A stretch of 56,827 nucleotides of DNA from Lachnospiraceae bacterium (GCA_024687745.1 JAILEM010000188.1:1-56827), one strand, 5' to 3'; numbered from the stretch's first letter, positions 1 through 8,779 are shown. Notes: generated from the letters alone by a model not told the origin. Numbers and translations: made by a program.

Positions 1-593
1 ACAAAACGGGTATTTCCGGCTGCGGATGCCGCTATCATCTGATTTATATTCTTTAATCCCGATGAATCTCTGGATTCAAGGTCTGATCCGTTTAAATACA
101 CTAAGACAAGTCCCTTTGACCCCTGTTTTTGATCCTCGATACCAAATTGTAAGGGAATACTCTCCTGTCCGTTAACCGTAATCTGATCAGCATTATTTAA
201 AGCATCATTTGTCAGCGCAGCCGGAGGCAGTACTCTCCTTTCAGTTCCTGAGTCTGCCGGCTGTTGAACGCCGGATTCTGATGCAGTATTCAACTGATCG
301 GCAAGTGCCTTCCTGAGATTTTCTATCTCATCAGCTGCCTGACCCGCATAAGCAGTTCTTCCCTGCAGGATCCCAAACTGCTGATAATGATTTAATAAGG
401 CTTCCTCGGTATTCCCTACTAAGAGGACAGCATCAGGATATAATGAAGCGTAGTATTCATGGTCGAATTTAATACCATTACCAATATCCTTTACTTCAGC
501 TTTAGCAGACAATGGATAAAGAAATAAAACAGATAATGATAAAACAAAAAATAATGTTATTCTGGACCTGAAAGATATCGATTTAATACACAT
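1..593 (-). CDS. Clostripain-family (C11-like) secreted protein, N-terminal part; 3' end outside window
   Basis: The gene begins with ATG at 593 behind a strong AAGGAGGAG ribosome binding site and runs off the left edge, leaving 197 codons. The N-terminus is a Sec signal peptide with a hydrophobic core at about residues 10-26, ending near an AKA site at about residue 31. Residues 44-81 hold a short module of the form YYASLYPDA...HYQQFGILQGRTAY, known as a repeat in clostridial surface and secreted proteins. A linker then leads into VLVYLNGSDLESRDSSG, which resembles the start of the peptidase C11 fold (a hydrophobic strand followed by GSDLES). The catalytic His and Cys would lie beyond the edge, so activity cannot be judged. 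It follows the small Cys protein at 647-820 with 53 bases between them and may share its transcript. A secreted cysteine protease is inferred from the family only. Confidence 0.7.
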   Translation of the reverse strand, partial: MCIKSISFRSRITLFFVLSLSVLFLYPLSAKAEVKDIGNGIKFDHEYYASLYPDAVLLVGNTEEALLNHYQQFGILQGRTAYAGQAADEIENLRKALADQLNTASESGVQQPADSGTERRVLPPAALTNDALNNADQITVNGQESIPLQFGIEDQKQGSKGLVLVYLNGSDLESRDSSGLKNINQMIAASAAGNTRF

Positions 594-646
594 ACTGACT
601 CTCTCCTCCTTAATTAAAAAACAGACTTTTATCGCTTTGAACGCTT

Positions 647-820
647 TTATATCTGATGCCTTACTACCTTGTATTCATCGGCATCCCTGTAAAACGGACA
701 TACTTTATGAGAACCGGTCATAAGCCTCGAATAATCATCCTCATCCATGTCCGCTTCACAAAAATATTCTTCATATTCATCATCATATACATAAAATGTA
801 CAGGTATCACACTGATCCAT
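647..820 (-). CDS. Small Cys-rich acidic protein, DUF6472-like
   Basis: A 57-residue protein starting MDQCDTCTFYVYDDEYEEYF and ending DEYKVVRHQI, with ATG at 820 and an AAAGGTGGG ribosome binding site. Cysteines at 4, 7, 21 and 41 suggest a small metal-binding fold; the CPFYR and DEYKVVRHQ segments match the pattern I recall for the DUF6472 family, common in Lachnospiraceae. The function of the family is unknown. It is very acidic in its first half. It lies between the chemoreceptor and the clostripain-like gene on the same strand and may be co-transcribed with both. The opposite strand is also open here but codes for an unconvincing hydrophobic peptide, so I take the minus-strand reading as real. 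Confidence 0.75.
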   Translation of the reverse strand: MDQCDTCTFYVYDDEYEEYFCEADMDEDDYSRLMTGSHKVCPFYRDADEYKVVRHQI

Positions 821-923
821 TTTTTACCCACCTTTTACCAAAACAAAACTTCATTTAACTCAGTCTGAGAAATCCTCCACATATAAGTTCCGGTGCGCAA
901 GACATACGAGCGAGTCCTGATGA

Positions 924-1871
924 TCATTTAAGGTCATCGACAAGCGGTGAAACCTGAGCAAGCATATTATCGATATTTTCAAAAAGAACGCTCTTTGTAG
1001 TTCCCAGATCATTTGCCTCTAATATATGATATTTCACATTTTCATATTTTGCTTCTATGCTTTCAAATTCACTGTTACAGATCAAAAGTTCATTTGCGGC
1101 ATTATCGGACACCATACTTATCTCGTTTTGAACATCATCGGCTCCGGATGCGGCTTCATTTATAAGAGTCAGTGATTCAGCCGTCTCTCTTACCTTATCC
1201 ATGTTCCCGCTTAAAGTATTGTTAGTACTTTCTATGCTTTCGTTTAAAAGCCTTGTTCCGTCGTTAACCTTTTCAATATTCTCATCAACAGCCTGTACGA
1301 GAATCTTTATCTGATTGGCCAGATTCTTAACCTGTTCCGCAACAACGGCAAAACCTCTCCCTGTCTCTCCTGCTCTTGCCGCCTCTATTGACGCATTTAG
1401 TGCTAACATATTTGTCTGATTGGCTATATCTGTTATCTGTGTCATAGTAGCTGCAATAGACTCTACAGATTCCTGTAAAGTACCGAATACGGTTTCAATA
1501 CTGGAAAACTGCTTTTGAATCTCAGCGGAATTTTCGGACAATTCATTCATTTTACATTCCGCATCACTGACAGTTTTAACTATATCACGTTTAACATCAT
1601 CAAATTTTAAGGATGTATTCCTGAATTCATTAAATACATCACTGAATTTGTCCATTTCGGATTTGATAAGCTTATCCTCTTCAAGCACATCATCAAAAGT
1701 CTCACTTATTATCCTTAACTCTTCAAGGGAGGAAACTTCTTTTTTTACAAGCTCTTCCTGGTAACCTTTTATGCTCCTTGCCATATGAAGGATCGGAGTA
1801 TAATCTCTTTCCTTTATCTTACTGTCCTCAATAATATTGTCTGATCCTTTCTTTCTTCCAAATAAACTCAA
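924..1871 (-). CDS. Soluble methyl-accepting chemotaxis protein
   Basis: A 315-residue protein with no membrane segment and no recognisable ligand domain. The first 100 residues are charged and helical; the rest is a long coiled coil with the chemoreceptor signalling tip [23 protein letters not shown] followed by [13 protein letters not shown] at about residues 145-185. This is the kinase-control hairpin that docks with CheA and CheW. Such receptors act in the cytoplasm and sense internal signals or take input from a partner. The partner is probably the FIST protein just upstream (14 bases away): FIST domains are known input modules, sometimes fused to chemoreceptors. No che genes lie in the window. 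The family is certain; the ligand is unknown. Confidence 0.9.
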   Translation of the reverse strand: MSLFGRKKGSDNIIEDSKIKERDYTPILHMARSIKGYQEELVKKEVSSLEELRIISETFDDVLEEDKLIKSEMDKFSDVFNEFRNTSLKFDDVKRDIVKTVSDAECKMNELSENSAEIQKQFSSIETVFGTLQESVESIAATMTQITDIANQTNMLALNASIEAARAGETGRGFAVVAEQVKNLANQIKILVQAVDENIEKVNDGTRLLNESIESTNNTLSGNMDKVRETAESLTLINEAASGADDVQNEISMVSDNAANELLICNSEFESIEAKYENVKYHILEANDLGTTKSVLFENIDNMLAQVSPLVDDLK

Positions 1872-1885
1872 TTTACTCTCCTCCT

Positions 1886-2935
1886 TTATTCAAATACCAC
1901 GCAAGACATGGACTGATTTATAAACTGTGAATTATAATGCTCTCCGTTTCCGACAAATCCGGCATGACATCCCAATGTTGACATATTCTGCAAATAATCC
2001 GACATATAATTGTCGCCGTTAAAAAGAAGATACCTGAAAACACAGTTGACCGATATGATGCCAGATATCCTTCCGGAATTTTTAATCTCATCTATGGTAT
2101 TCTGTACCGTGTCCCTGTAATCATCAAAGGATAACAGGGTCAGCACATCGGAATCGTTAACCTGTCTGTAACAGCATATTCCGTTACCGGAGACATTCTT
2201 AAGAGAAATAATGCATATATCTTTCCCCGTAATCTTACCGAAAGGATTTTTAAAGGTCTGCGTTTCTATGTCCTTGTCGCTGATATTTAAATAATCTTTG
2301 TAAACATCTTTAGCCGGCTTTCCGTTAAGTTCACCGATATAATACTTACTTCTGTCTGTATGACTTGCTATAAAGCGTGAATCATCAAGCGGTCTGTATA
2401 TATTTTCCTTGAATACCCTCACCTTTCCTCCAAGGTTCTTAACCAGCAGATATACATCAGCATCTTCGTATATCTCTCCGTTTACCGAAACCATGGGATC
2501 AAAGGATGTTCCTCCTATTAAGGAAATTCCGGTTTTATTAAGTAAGCTGTCTATGGATGTTAGAACAGCTGCATCATTTCCTGTACATATATCTATACAT
2601 ACTGTATCGTTTGAACCTGCACCAACAGAAGATACCTTTTTCTTCATATCCGAAATATCATGGATAGGCATTGTCGAGGCATATCGAAGAACACCGGCCT
2701 GGGCCTTGACTCCGCTTAATGCGATCACTCCCACACCGCCCTCTTTAATAGTCTTTCCATAAAAATGTCCTGTCCCTCCAATGGTCATGACATCGGGAAA
2801 TAGTTCTTTGAGTTCTTTTACATGTTTTTCAAAATTTTTTCCCTCCGTGATCAATATAAGTGCATCGGGATTTGTAATACCCTTAAGAGCCTCTTTAAGA
2901 TTTCCGCTATCACTCTTTCCGTATAACTGTTTCAC
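1886..2935 (-). CDS. FIST-domain sensory protein (FIST_N plus FIST_C)
   Basis: I place the start at GTG 2935, giving 349 residues, because an AGAGGAGG site lies eight bases upstream. An ATG at 3112 in the same frame would put the start upstream of a good promoter at 3030-3058, so it cannot be used by that transcript. The protein begins [20 protein letters not shown] and contains the FIST pattern: an early ALILITEG strand, [24 protein letters not shown] at about residues 50-75, and a C-terminal half with CRQVNDSD and [24 protein letters not shown] features close to the end. FIST proteins are predicted to bind small ligands such as amino acids. It overlaps no other gene and is followed by the soluble chemoreceptor, which it may feed with a signal. 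Confidence 0.85.
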   Translation of the reverse strand: MKQLYGKSDSGNLKEALKGITNPDALILITEGKNFEKHVKELKELFPDVMTIGGTGHFYGKTIKEGGVGVIALSGVKAQAGVLRYASTMPIHDISDMKKKVSSVGAGSNDTVCIDICTGNDAAVLTSIDSLLNKTGISLIGGTSFDPMVSVNGEIYEDADVYLLVKNLGGKVRVFKENIYRPLDDSRFIASHTDRSKYYIGELNGKPAKDVYKDYLNISDKDIETQTFKNPFGKITGKDICIISLKNVSGNGICCYRQVNDSDVLTLLSFDDYRDTVQNTIDEIKNSGRISGIISVNCVFRYLLFNGDNYMSDYLQNMSTLGCHAGFVGNGEHYNSQFINQSMSCVVFE

Positions 2936-3029
2936 CTTCAAAACCTCCTCTGATCTATGATTTATATTTTTGATATGAAATAAACAATTCTCGCCCCAAT
3001 TTAATAATGAAATATTTTCACCCATAAAT

Positions 3030-3058
3030 ATTTTATTTGTTATTATATTTGTCGTCAA
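3030..3058 (-). promoter_or_regulatory. Promoter of the FIST-chemoreceptor operon
   Basis: On the minus strand, -35 TTGACG (3053-3058) and -10 TAAAAT (3030-3035) are separated by exactly 17 bases. It lies about 80 bases before the GTG start of the FIST gene and rules out the in-frame ATG at 3112. Confidence 0.7.
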
Positions 3059-3077
3059 GCAAATATGGCCGTTTTTG

Positions 3078-3106
3078 TTGATTTTTAAAGGCTTTTGTGA
3101 GATAAT
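3078..3106 (+). promoter_or_regulatory. Promoter of the tyrosine recombinase
   Basis: On the plus strand, -35 TTGATT (3078-3083) and -10 GATAAT (3101-3106) have a 17-base spacer. It is divergent from the FIST promoter, with 20 bases between the two -35 boxes. The leader contains an imperfect hairpin around AAGCCTCATGGCT. Confidence 0.65.
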
Positions 3107-3221
3107 CAACATAAGTGAAAAGCCTCATGGCTATTTCATCAGGGGATAAAATGAGTATAAATATCTGATGTCAGTTTGGTTAAATACCATCTGTGATCAT
3201 TTAATAACGGGGGAATCATAT

Positions 3222-4277
3222 ATGAGCGAGACTCATCTTAATTATCATGCCCAGTCAGATGTAAATAACACGGTTAAGCTAAGGGAGATCATAAAGACTC
3301 TTCCCGGATTCTGTCGTGATTTTTTCCTGGGTATCAAGGATACCACCTCTACCCGTACAAGACTGGCCTATGCATATGATCTGAGGATCTTCTTTGAATA
3401 TCTTCATGATAACAATAACAGCGTGGCTAAATATGAGATAACAGATATTCCGATTTCCGTCCTCGATATGGTAAAGGCTATTGATATCACGGAATATATG
3501 GACTATCTCTCCTATTATGTTAAGGACGGTGAGGAAATAACAAACGATGAAAGAGGCAAGCAGAGAAAGCTTGCTTCACTCAGAAGCATGTACAACTACT
3601 TCTTCAGTCTTGAGATGATAGAAAAAAATCCTGCATCTCTTGTCGCAATGCCAAAGCTCCATAAAAAGGAGATAATCCGTCTTGATCCCGATGAGGTTGC
3701 AAGACTTCTTGATAATGTTGACGACGGAGAAAATCTTACCAAAAAACAGCTTGACTTTCATAAAAAGACAAGGATCAGGGATCTTGCACTGCTCACTCTC
3801 CTGCTTGGTACAGGGATCCGTGTTTCCGAGTGTGTCGGTCTTGACCTAAATGATGTGGATTTCAGAAATAACGGTATAAAGATAAGAAGAAAGGGCGGCT
3901 ACGAAGCCATAGTTTACTTTGGTGATGAGGTTGAGGCTGCCTTAAAAGATTATCTGGAGGAAAGGCATCATATAATACCCGAATCCGGGCATGAGGATGC
4001 ACTGTTCCTTTCACTTCAGAACAAAAGATTAAATGTCAGATCCGTGGAGAAGCTTGTCAAAAAGTACGCGGCCACCGTAACGACTCTTAAAAAGATCACT
4101 CCGCATAAGTTAAGGAGTACCTATGGTACGAACCTTTATAAGGAAACCGGCGATATCTACCTGGTTGCCGATGTTCTGGGGCATAAGGATGTAAATACTA
4201 CAAAGAAGCATTATGCTGCACAGGACGAGGACAGAAGACGTATGGCGGCAAATGCCGTAAAGCTTCGTGAAGCCTGA
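3222..4277 (+). CDS. Tyrosine recombinase (XerC/XerD-like)
   Basis: A 351-residue phage-integrase-family recombinase. I choose ATG 3222 (MSETHLNYHA) because a G-rich site (GGGGGA) lies just upstream; an upstream in-frame ATG at 3168 has none. The N-terminal SAM-like DNA-binding domain covers about residues 28-135. The catalytic set is complete: R200 in GTGIRVSE, K224 in RRKGG, H295 and R298 in PHKLRST, H321 in LGHKD and Y331 near the end. It is a single gene with its own promoter and terminator, without excisionase, att-like repeats or cargo. That favours a housekeeping role such as chromosome dimer resolution over a mobile element, though Xer enzymes cannot be told from other single-copy integrases by motif alone. 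Confidence 0.88.
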   Translation: MSETHLNYHAQSDVNNTVKLREIIKTLPGFCRDFFLGIKDTTSTRTRLAYAYDLRIFFEYLHDNNNSVAKYEITDIPISVLDMVKAIDITEYMDYLSYYVKDGEEITNDERGKQRKLASLRSMYNYFFSLEMIEKNPASLVAMPKLHKKEIIRLDPDEVARLLDNVDDGENLTKKQLDFHKKTRIRDLALLTLLLGTGIRVSECVGLDLNDVDFRNNGIKIRRKGGYEAIVYFGDEVEAALKDYLEERHHIIPESGHEDALFLSLQNKRLNVRSVEKLVKKYAATVTTLKKITPHKLRSTYGTNLYKETGDIYLVADVLGHKDVNTTKKHYAAQDEDRRRMAANAVKLREA

Positions 4278-4323
4278 TCTGTAAGCCTTCTGTTATGTTA
4301 CCGATCCTGATATAATTAGTTAA

Positions 4324-4366
4324 AAGAAGTCTCCCGCCTTATCAGACGGGAGACTTCTTTATTTTG
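4324..4366. terminator. Bidirectional intrinsic terminator
   Basis: A 13-base-pair perfect stem (4324-4336 with 4347-4359) around a 10-base loop; the core is GTCTCCCG/CGGGAGAC. A T-rich tract follows on both strands, so it can end the recombinase gene from the left and the sugar importer operon from the right. Confidence 0.85.
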
Positions 4367-4429
4367 TACATATAATGATATCCGATAATATATCTGATAT
4401 CTTTTATTGATGATCTAAGCTATGAATGA

Positions 4430-5986
4430 TCACTGCTTCCATGCATCATACTGTGACTGGAACTCAGCTAAAACATCCTGATATCCGGCTGCATCAAGTG
4501 CTTCCTGATATGCTGCTATAGTAGCTTCAACATCTGCTGCTGCTATTCCGCCGTTCTCAAGAGGGAATCCATATTCTTCAAATACGCTCTGGCAAGCTGC
4601 ATAAGAAGCTTCTACAGGAGTCTTGTCGAAACGGAAACCTGCTGCTGATGAAACATTTGCTCCACCGTTGAAATCCTTGTAAAGGCTGGCCTTATCTGCA
4701 GGCTCGTTGTCTAAAGGAGTAACGATAGTAGCTGATGCTGACTCCCACATTGAGTGGTTGTACTTCTCAGATGTCTGTGTAACAAGACCGTTTGCATCAT
4801 AGGTGAAGTCTTCGCCTTCGATACCGAATGTATAAAGGTCTGCCAACTTGGAATCTGTGTAAAGGAGTCCGAGGAAGTCGATACAAGCCTTGGCTTCTTC
4901 ATCTGTGCTGTTTGCTGTTACGCAGTAGCATGAACCAAGTGCTGATGTTGAATGAGCCCATCTGTCAGTTGCAGGCTGCATAACAACGTCCTGACCATAA
5001 CGGGAATTAGCTTCTGCATTTACAGGGATATCTGTCCACCATGAAACTGCCCAGTCCTGAGTCTGTGTTGTTGTATCTGTTGTAACCTTTGTATAATCAT
5101 CTTCTGAGATGTAACCCTTCTCAGCCCAGTCTCCCATCAATGTACAGAATTCTTTGTACTGAGGAGTCTGAATTGTATTAACTACTTCATTGGTAGCTCT
5201 GTCAACTGCAAAGAAGTTTGTAGTTGCATCAGCTGTGAAGAAATCGAAATCATTGATATACCATCTGTAGAACATTGCTGTCTTCTGTGTAAGGAAGGGA
5301 TATTTAAGTCCGTCGTTCTTTGCATCTTCAAGCATGGGCTCAAGATCTGCAAGCTTGGAAACTGTTGTGATATCCCATCCGTGCTTGTCTACAAGATCCT
5401 TACGGAACATAAAGTCGTATCCTTCAACATTGTCCTTATAAACGGGAACGAAATAGTTCTTTCCGTTGTACTTTGTAGCTTCCCACTGTCCTTCATCCAT
5501 TGAAGCATAAAGGTCGGTTCCTGCAAGAAGATCTGTGATATCTTTTACTGCATTCTTGGGAACAAGATCGTTAGTTCCGATAGTTGCCTCCCATGAAGCT
5601 GTCCAGAGAAGGTTTATCTCATTGGAGTTGAGTGCAAGGTTAGCCTTGTCGGGATATTCACCGGATCCGATGTCATTAAGAGAGATCTGAACATTGATCT
5701 TGTCTGCTATGTATGCATTAATAGCATCCTCAACCTTTTTAACCTGCTCGGAATCGGGATTTGCAAGGTTAAATGTACATCTGTAAACATTGATATGAGT
5801 TGCATCTCCTGATGCTGCATCAGCTGTATCTGCTGCTGCATCTGCTGCAGGCTCTGCCTCAGTTGCTTCAGCTGTATCTGCTGCTGCATCTGCTGCGGGT
5901 GCTGCTGCATCTTTTGAACCACAGCCAGCAAGTAATGCCATTGACATTGTTGCTGCAAGTAATAATGAAAGTGCTCTTCTTTTCAT
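4430..5986 (-). CDS. Extracellular solute-binding lipoprotein of a sugar ABC importer (LipO-like)
   Basis: A 518-residue family 1 solute-binding lipoprotein. The start at 5986 (MKRRALSLLL) has a GGGAGG site; an in-frame ATG further upstream would bury the signal peptide. The lipobox is LLAGC near residue 22, followed by an Ala/Asp/Glu-rich linker of about 45 residues containing an internal duplication, then a mature domain starting THINVYRCTF. Motifs typical of this group include DITDLLAGTDLY, KYNGKNYFVPVYKDN and GSCYCVTANSTDEE. The two permeases immediately upstream on the same strand match the LplB and YtcP types, which in Firmicutes import aldouronates and other plant oligosaccharides. The real substrate cannot be read from sequence. 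No ATPase gene is present, which is usual because CUT1 importers share an MsmK-type ATPase encoded elsewhere. Confidence 0.9.
   Translation of the reverse strand: MKRRALSLLLAATMSMALLAGCGSKDAAAPAADAAADTAEATEAEPAADAAADTADAASGDATHINVYRCTFNLANPDSEQVKKVEDAINAYIADKINVQISLNDIGSGEYPDKANLALNSNEINLLWTASWEATIGTNDLVPKNAVKDITDLLAGTDLYASMDEGQWEATKYNGKNYFVPVYKDNVEGYDFMFRKDLVDKHGWDITTVSKLADLEPMLEDAKNDGLKYPFLTQKTAMFYRWYINDFDFFTADATTNFFAVDRATNEVVNTIQTPQYKEFCTLMGDWAEKGYISEDDYTKVTTDTTTQTQDWAVSWWTDIPVNAEANSRYGQDVVMQPATDRWAHSTSALGSCYCVTANSTDEEAKACIDFLGLLYTDSKLADLYTFGIEGEDFTYDANGLVTQTSEKYNHSMWESASATIVTPLDNEPADKASLYKDFNGGANVSSAAGFRFDKTPVEASYAACQSVFEEYGFPLENGGIAAADVEATIAAYQEALDAAGYQDVLAEFQSQYDAWKQ
5821..5898 (-). repeat. 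Short direct repeat inside the lipoprotein linker
   Basis: Two 30-base copies (5821-5850 and 5869-5898) differ at one position and encode the Ala/Asp-rich linker of the solute-binding protein. This is a slippage-type duplication in a spacer and is unlikely to affect the binding domain. Confidence 0.85.
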
Positions 5987-6071
5987 TTTTTTCCTCCCTT
6001 TGAGTATAGATTGATAATTGTTATATATCCTGCGTCGATCCAAACATCGGACGCCTGAATATCTGATCTGA

Positions 6072-7001
6072 TCATCCCTTTACCGATCCAACTGTAAGAC
6101 CCTTTATGAAATACTTCTGGAAGAAGGGATATATTACCATTATCGGAGCTATGACTACAACAACCGTAGCCATTGTGGCCGAATACTGGGGGATTGTCCC
6201 ACCCATAGCTGCTCTTGCAGATGCCGGAACATTTGAGTTATTGAGAAGGAATTCGATACTCTTCTGAATATTTATAAGCAATAACTGCAGAGGCTTCTTG
6301 GCATCCGAAGTGATATATAAAAGTGCGTTCTGCCAGTCATTCCAGTAGGCCGTTGCCATCATGAATCCTACAGCTGCAAGTGAGGGTTTAAGTAAAGGCA
6401 ATGTTACCTGGAAAAAGGTCCTGTACTCTCCTGCTCCGTCGATCTTTGCCGCTTCCATAAGCTCAGACGGAATGCTGTTAACTATATAAGTCCTCAGGAT
6501 GATGACGTTCATTGTGCTTACACACAGAGGCAGTATAAGAAGCAGTAAATTATCCTTAAGATGATAGTAGGATGTAAATACTATATATCCGGAAAGTGTT
6601 CCGCCATTGAAAAGCATGGGGATCAGAAGATATATAGATAAAAATCTTGAAAGTCTGAAATCCCTCCTGCTTATAGCATATGCGAACATGCTCATAAAGA
6701 GGAGTCCTGCAAAAGTTCCTATAACAGTGACGAAAATAGTTACTCCGTAGGATTTTGCAAGCTGGGTTCCATATCTTAATACTGAATCAAAGCCTGCCGT
6801 TGAAAACTGCCTGGGTATAAATGAAAACCCGTGCTGTGTAATATATTTCTCATCTGTTACGGAAGCCACAAAGACAAGTACTACAGGAAGGAAGCAGAAT
6901 AAAGTATATGCCAAAAGTATGATAGCAAGTATTATCTGTCCAATCCCCATTTTCTCTCTTCTTGAAGGAGCAAGATCCAGATTGTTTCCCTTTTTAGCCA
7001 T
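6072..7001 (-). CDS. Sugar ABC transporter permease, YtcP/LplC-like
   Basis: A 309-residue inner-membrane permease with six predicted membrane helices, the first at about residues 22-45. The cytoplasmic EAA loop, which contacts the ATPase, reads ELMEAAKIDGAGEYRTFFQV at about residues 179-198 and carries the conserved Gly. The C-terminus ends YFIKGLTVGSVKG, a typical ending for this family (COG0395). The AAAGGAGGAG site before ATG 7001 is strong. It is the second gene of the importer operon, 14 bases after the LplB-type permease and about 85 bases before the binding protein, and should form the heterodimeric channel with that permease. Confidence 0.9.
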   Translation of the reverse strand: MAKKGNNLDLAPSRREKMGIGQIILAIILLAYTLFCFLPVVLVFVASVTDEKYITQHGFSFIPRQFSTAGFDSVLRYGTQLAKSYGVTIFVTVIGTFAGLLFMSMFAYAISRRDFRLSRFLSIYLLIPMLFNGGTLSGYIVFTSYYHLKDNLLLLILPLCVSTMNVIILRTYIVNSIPSELMEAAKIDGAGEYRTFFQVTLPLLKPSLAAVGFMMATAYWNDWQNALLYITSDAKKPLQLLLINIQKSIEFLLNNSNVPASARAAMGGTIPQYSATMATVVVVIAPIMVIYPFFQKYFIKGLTVGSVKG

Positions 7002-7015
7002 CTCTCTCTCCTCCT

Positions 7016-7921
7016 TTAGAATAATGCGTTCTCAGGTTCGATCTTACGAACGAGTGAGTTAGCGAGTATCATAAGTATGAATCCTACAACAGACTGGAAG
7101 AAAGATGTAGCTGCCGTAAATCCGAAATTGGAATTCTTAAATATCGCATTAAGTACATAGGAGTCGATAACCTGTGTAGTACTGTAGAGAACACCGGAGT
7201 TTCTTGTTACCTGGTAGAAAAGACCGGTATCGGACTTCATTATTGTACCTACCGAAAGCAGAAGCATTACAGTGATCATCGGAACCAGTGACGGCAGAGT
7301 TATATGCCATATACACTGCCATTTATTTGCGCCGTCGATCTCAGCGGCTTCATACAATGAAGAATCGATTCCGGCAAGAACAGACATATAAAGTACCGAA
7401 CCATAACCGGTATCCTTCCATATCTTAACTATCAGAAGTATCCAGGGCCATAAGCTTGCAGTAGAATAAAACCTTGTCGTCATGCCGAAGGTATTATTCA
7501 AAATTCCGGTATCAGTACTGATAAAAGCATATACTATAAACTGAACCGCCGCATAAGATATGAAAACAGGGATTATCATAAGTGTCTGCATGGCCTTTGC
7601 CATTTTTTTGAAGATCAGCTGATCTATAGCTATGGCAAGTACCACATTAAGAAAAGTTCCCACCGCCGTAAACAGGAAATAATACATTAAAGTATTACCT
7701 GTCATATTAAGAAATGTACCCTTTGATGCAATGAGGAATTTAAAATTATCGAGACCGTTCCATGGGCTTCCGAAAATACCCTTTGTCATATCATAGTTTT
7801 TAAAAGCCATAACAAGGCCGGCCATAGGAACATACATGATGAAGAACAGGATCAAAAATACCGGCAATGACATTACTACATGCGCTCTGTGTTTCCAGGT
7901 GTTCTGTAAGAAAGACTTCAT
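7016..7921 (-). CDS. Sugar ABC transporter permease, LplB-like
   Basis: A 301-residue permease and first gene of the importer operon, with ATG 7921 behind AGGAGGGG. The N-terminal helix FLILFFIMYVPMAGLVMAFK is characteristic of LplB-type (COG4209) subunits, in which YVPM..GLV.AFK.Y is conserved. The EAA loop is EAAEIDGANKWQCIWHITLP at about residues 190-209. About six membrane helices are visible. The partner permease is YtcP-like and the binding protein is LipO-like, an arrangement known from polygalacturonan, aldouronate and related oligosaccharide importers. The 5' leader has a promoter and a LacI/cre-like operator, fitting sugar-responsive control. Confidence 0.9.
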   Translation of the reverse strand: MKSFLQNTWKHRAHVVMSLPVFLILFFIMYVPMAGLVMAFKNYDMTKGIFGSPWNGLDNFKFLIASKGTFLNMTGNTLMYYFLFTAVGTFLNVVLAIAIDQLIFKKMAKAMQTLMIIPVFISYAAVQFIVYAFISTDTGILNNTFGMTTRFYSTASLWPWILLIVKIWKDTGYGSVLYMSVLAGIDSSLYEAAEIDGANKWQCIWHITLPSLVPMITVMLLLSVGTIMKSDTGLFYQVTRNSGVLYSTTQVIDSYVLNAIFKNSNFGFTAATSFFQSVVGFILMILANSLVRKIEPENALF

Positions 7922-8039
7922 GGATAAACCCCTCCTGCGGTTTTACCTGCCGGAAAATACGATAATAGCATCCGGAATAGGATATATTTAAGATCGCCGA
8001 AAAGCTCAACTTATACAATTTGCACAATATATTGTATAG

Positions 8040-8057
8040 CTTAAACGTTTTCGTAAG
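8040..8057. promoter_or_regulatory. Candidate LacI-family or CcpA (cre-like) operator
   Basis: CTTAAACGTTTTCGTAAG has the central AAACGTTT palindrome of LacI/GalR-type operators and matches the cre consensus TGWAARCGYTWWCW at 11 of 14 positions by my alignment. It sits directly downstream of the -10 box at 8061-8066, a position suited to repression of the sugar importer. No LacI regulator is encoded in the window. Confidence 0.5.
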
Positions 8058-8060
8058 TAA

Positions 8061-8089
8061 AATATATCACACAAAAATTTTAAAATCAA
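8061..8089 (-). promoter_or_regulatory. Promoter of the sugar importer operon
   Basis: On the minus strand, -35 TTGATT (8084-8089) and -10 TATATT (8061-8066) are 17 bases apart. The leader to the first permease is about 130 bases. Confidence 0.65.
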
Positions 8090-8270
8090 TACCAATTTAC
8101 AATTTTTTGATAATTTTGTGATAAATTTAAGATGTGATGATCGACAAATGATCAGATTACACATAGATTCCGGATCGTGGCATTGAAAAACCCCCATCTT
8201 TCAGTGATAATTACCAAAAGAAAGGGGTTATATCAGTAATCGTTTAACCAACCATATTATTAATGAGGGG

Positions 8271-8302
8271 TCCCTTTCCGGAAAAGGGGTTCCGGAAAGG
8301 GA
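8271..8302. other. Perfect 13-base-pair hairpin without U-tract
   Basis: TCCCTTTCCGGAA pairs with TTCCGGAAAGGGA around a 6-base loop. It lies between the LysM gene (stop at 8355) and the importer promoter. No T-run follows on either strand, so it is a poor intrinsic terminator; a 3' processing or factor-dependent element is possible. The rest of the 7922-8354 gap shows no gene. Confidence 0.6.
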
Positions 8303-8354
8303 TATATAACTAAACATCCGTGGAGATTGAACGGATGATAAGCCATACGTATCA

Positions 8355-8741
8355 TCACTCCATGGAAATGGTCACATCAGGACTTACCATCTCATGGCAG
8401 GGTACTATTATATAATTTCCGGGGATGAGCTTAGTATCATAAGAGATATTGTTTATACTTATTATCTCCTTGGCAAGATCTCCGGCTGAACCGTAATATT
8501 CACTCATATACTCTTTTGCTATGCCTTCAACCGTATCGTTCATATATATCATTACCGTCCTGTAACATTTCCCCGGAGCATCAGCTGTCATATTCCTATT
8601 ATCAAATGCATAGGTAAGTGAGGTAAAGATAAATGTACAGCATATAGCGAAAACGATTACGGATATTATGAACAGTTTACGTCTCCTTATCTCATGCCTT
8701 ATACATAATTCGTTTCTTTTTAACCTTCTGACCTCTGTCAT
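8355..8741 (-). CDS. yneA: LysM-type membrane-anchored SOS protein, YneA-like cell division suppressor
   Basis: A 128-residue protein starting MTEVRRLKRNEL at 8741 behind an AGAGGA/GAAGG site. An in-frame ATG at 8843 lies upstream of the promoter and is discounted. A single membrane helix at about residues 20-42 is followed by an outside segment with a LysM-like domain: TVEGIAKEYM, a helix, then LIPGNYIIVPCHE. In Bacillus subtilis, yneA is divergent from lexA, has the same layout of helix plus LysM, and delays division during the SOS response. Here the gene is also divergent from lexA, and two LexA boxes sit in its promoter. Function is inferred from layout and regulation; sequence similarity outside LysM is weak by eye. 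Confidence 0.75.
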   Translation of the reverse strand: MTEVRRLKRNELCIRHEIRRRKLFIISVIVFAICCTFIFTSLTYAFDNRNMTADAPGKCYRTVMIYMNDTVEGIAKEYMSEYYGSAGDLAKEIISINNISYDTKLIPGNYIIVPCHEMVSPDVTISME

Positions 8742-8779
8742 CCTTCTTCCCTCTCCTCTTATGACCTGTTCCATTGTCC

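Noticed and set aside
656..868. Plus-strand reading frame coding for a hydrophobic 70-residue peptide
   Set aside because: The opposite strand encodes a small Cys protein with a good ribosome binding site and family-like pattern; this frame has neither.
2936..3112. N-terminal extension of the FIST protein to ATG 3112
   Set aside because: The promoter at 3030-3058 lies downstream of that ATG, and the GTG at 2935 has a perfect ribosome binding site.
3222..4277. Integrase as a mobile element
   Set aside because: No att-like repeats, excisionase, cargo or flanking tRNA were seen; a lone Xer-like gene is more likely.
5707..6003. Gln/Met-rich and Leu/His-rich frames on both strands
   Set aside because: They are out-of-frame readings of the repetitive Ala/Asp linker of the solute-binding lipoprotein.
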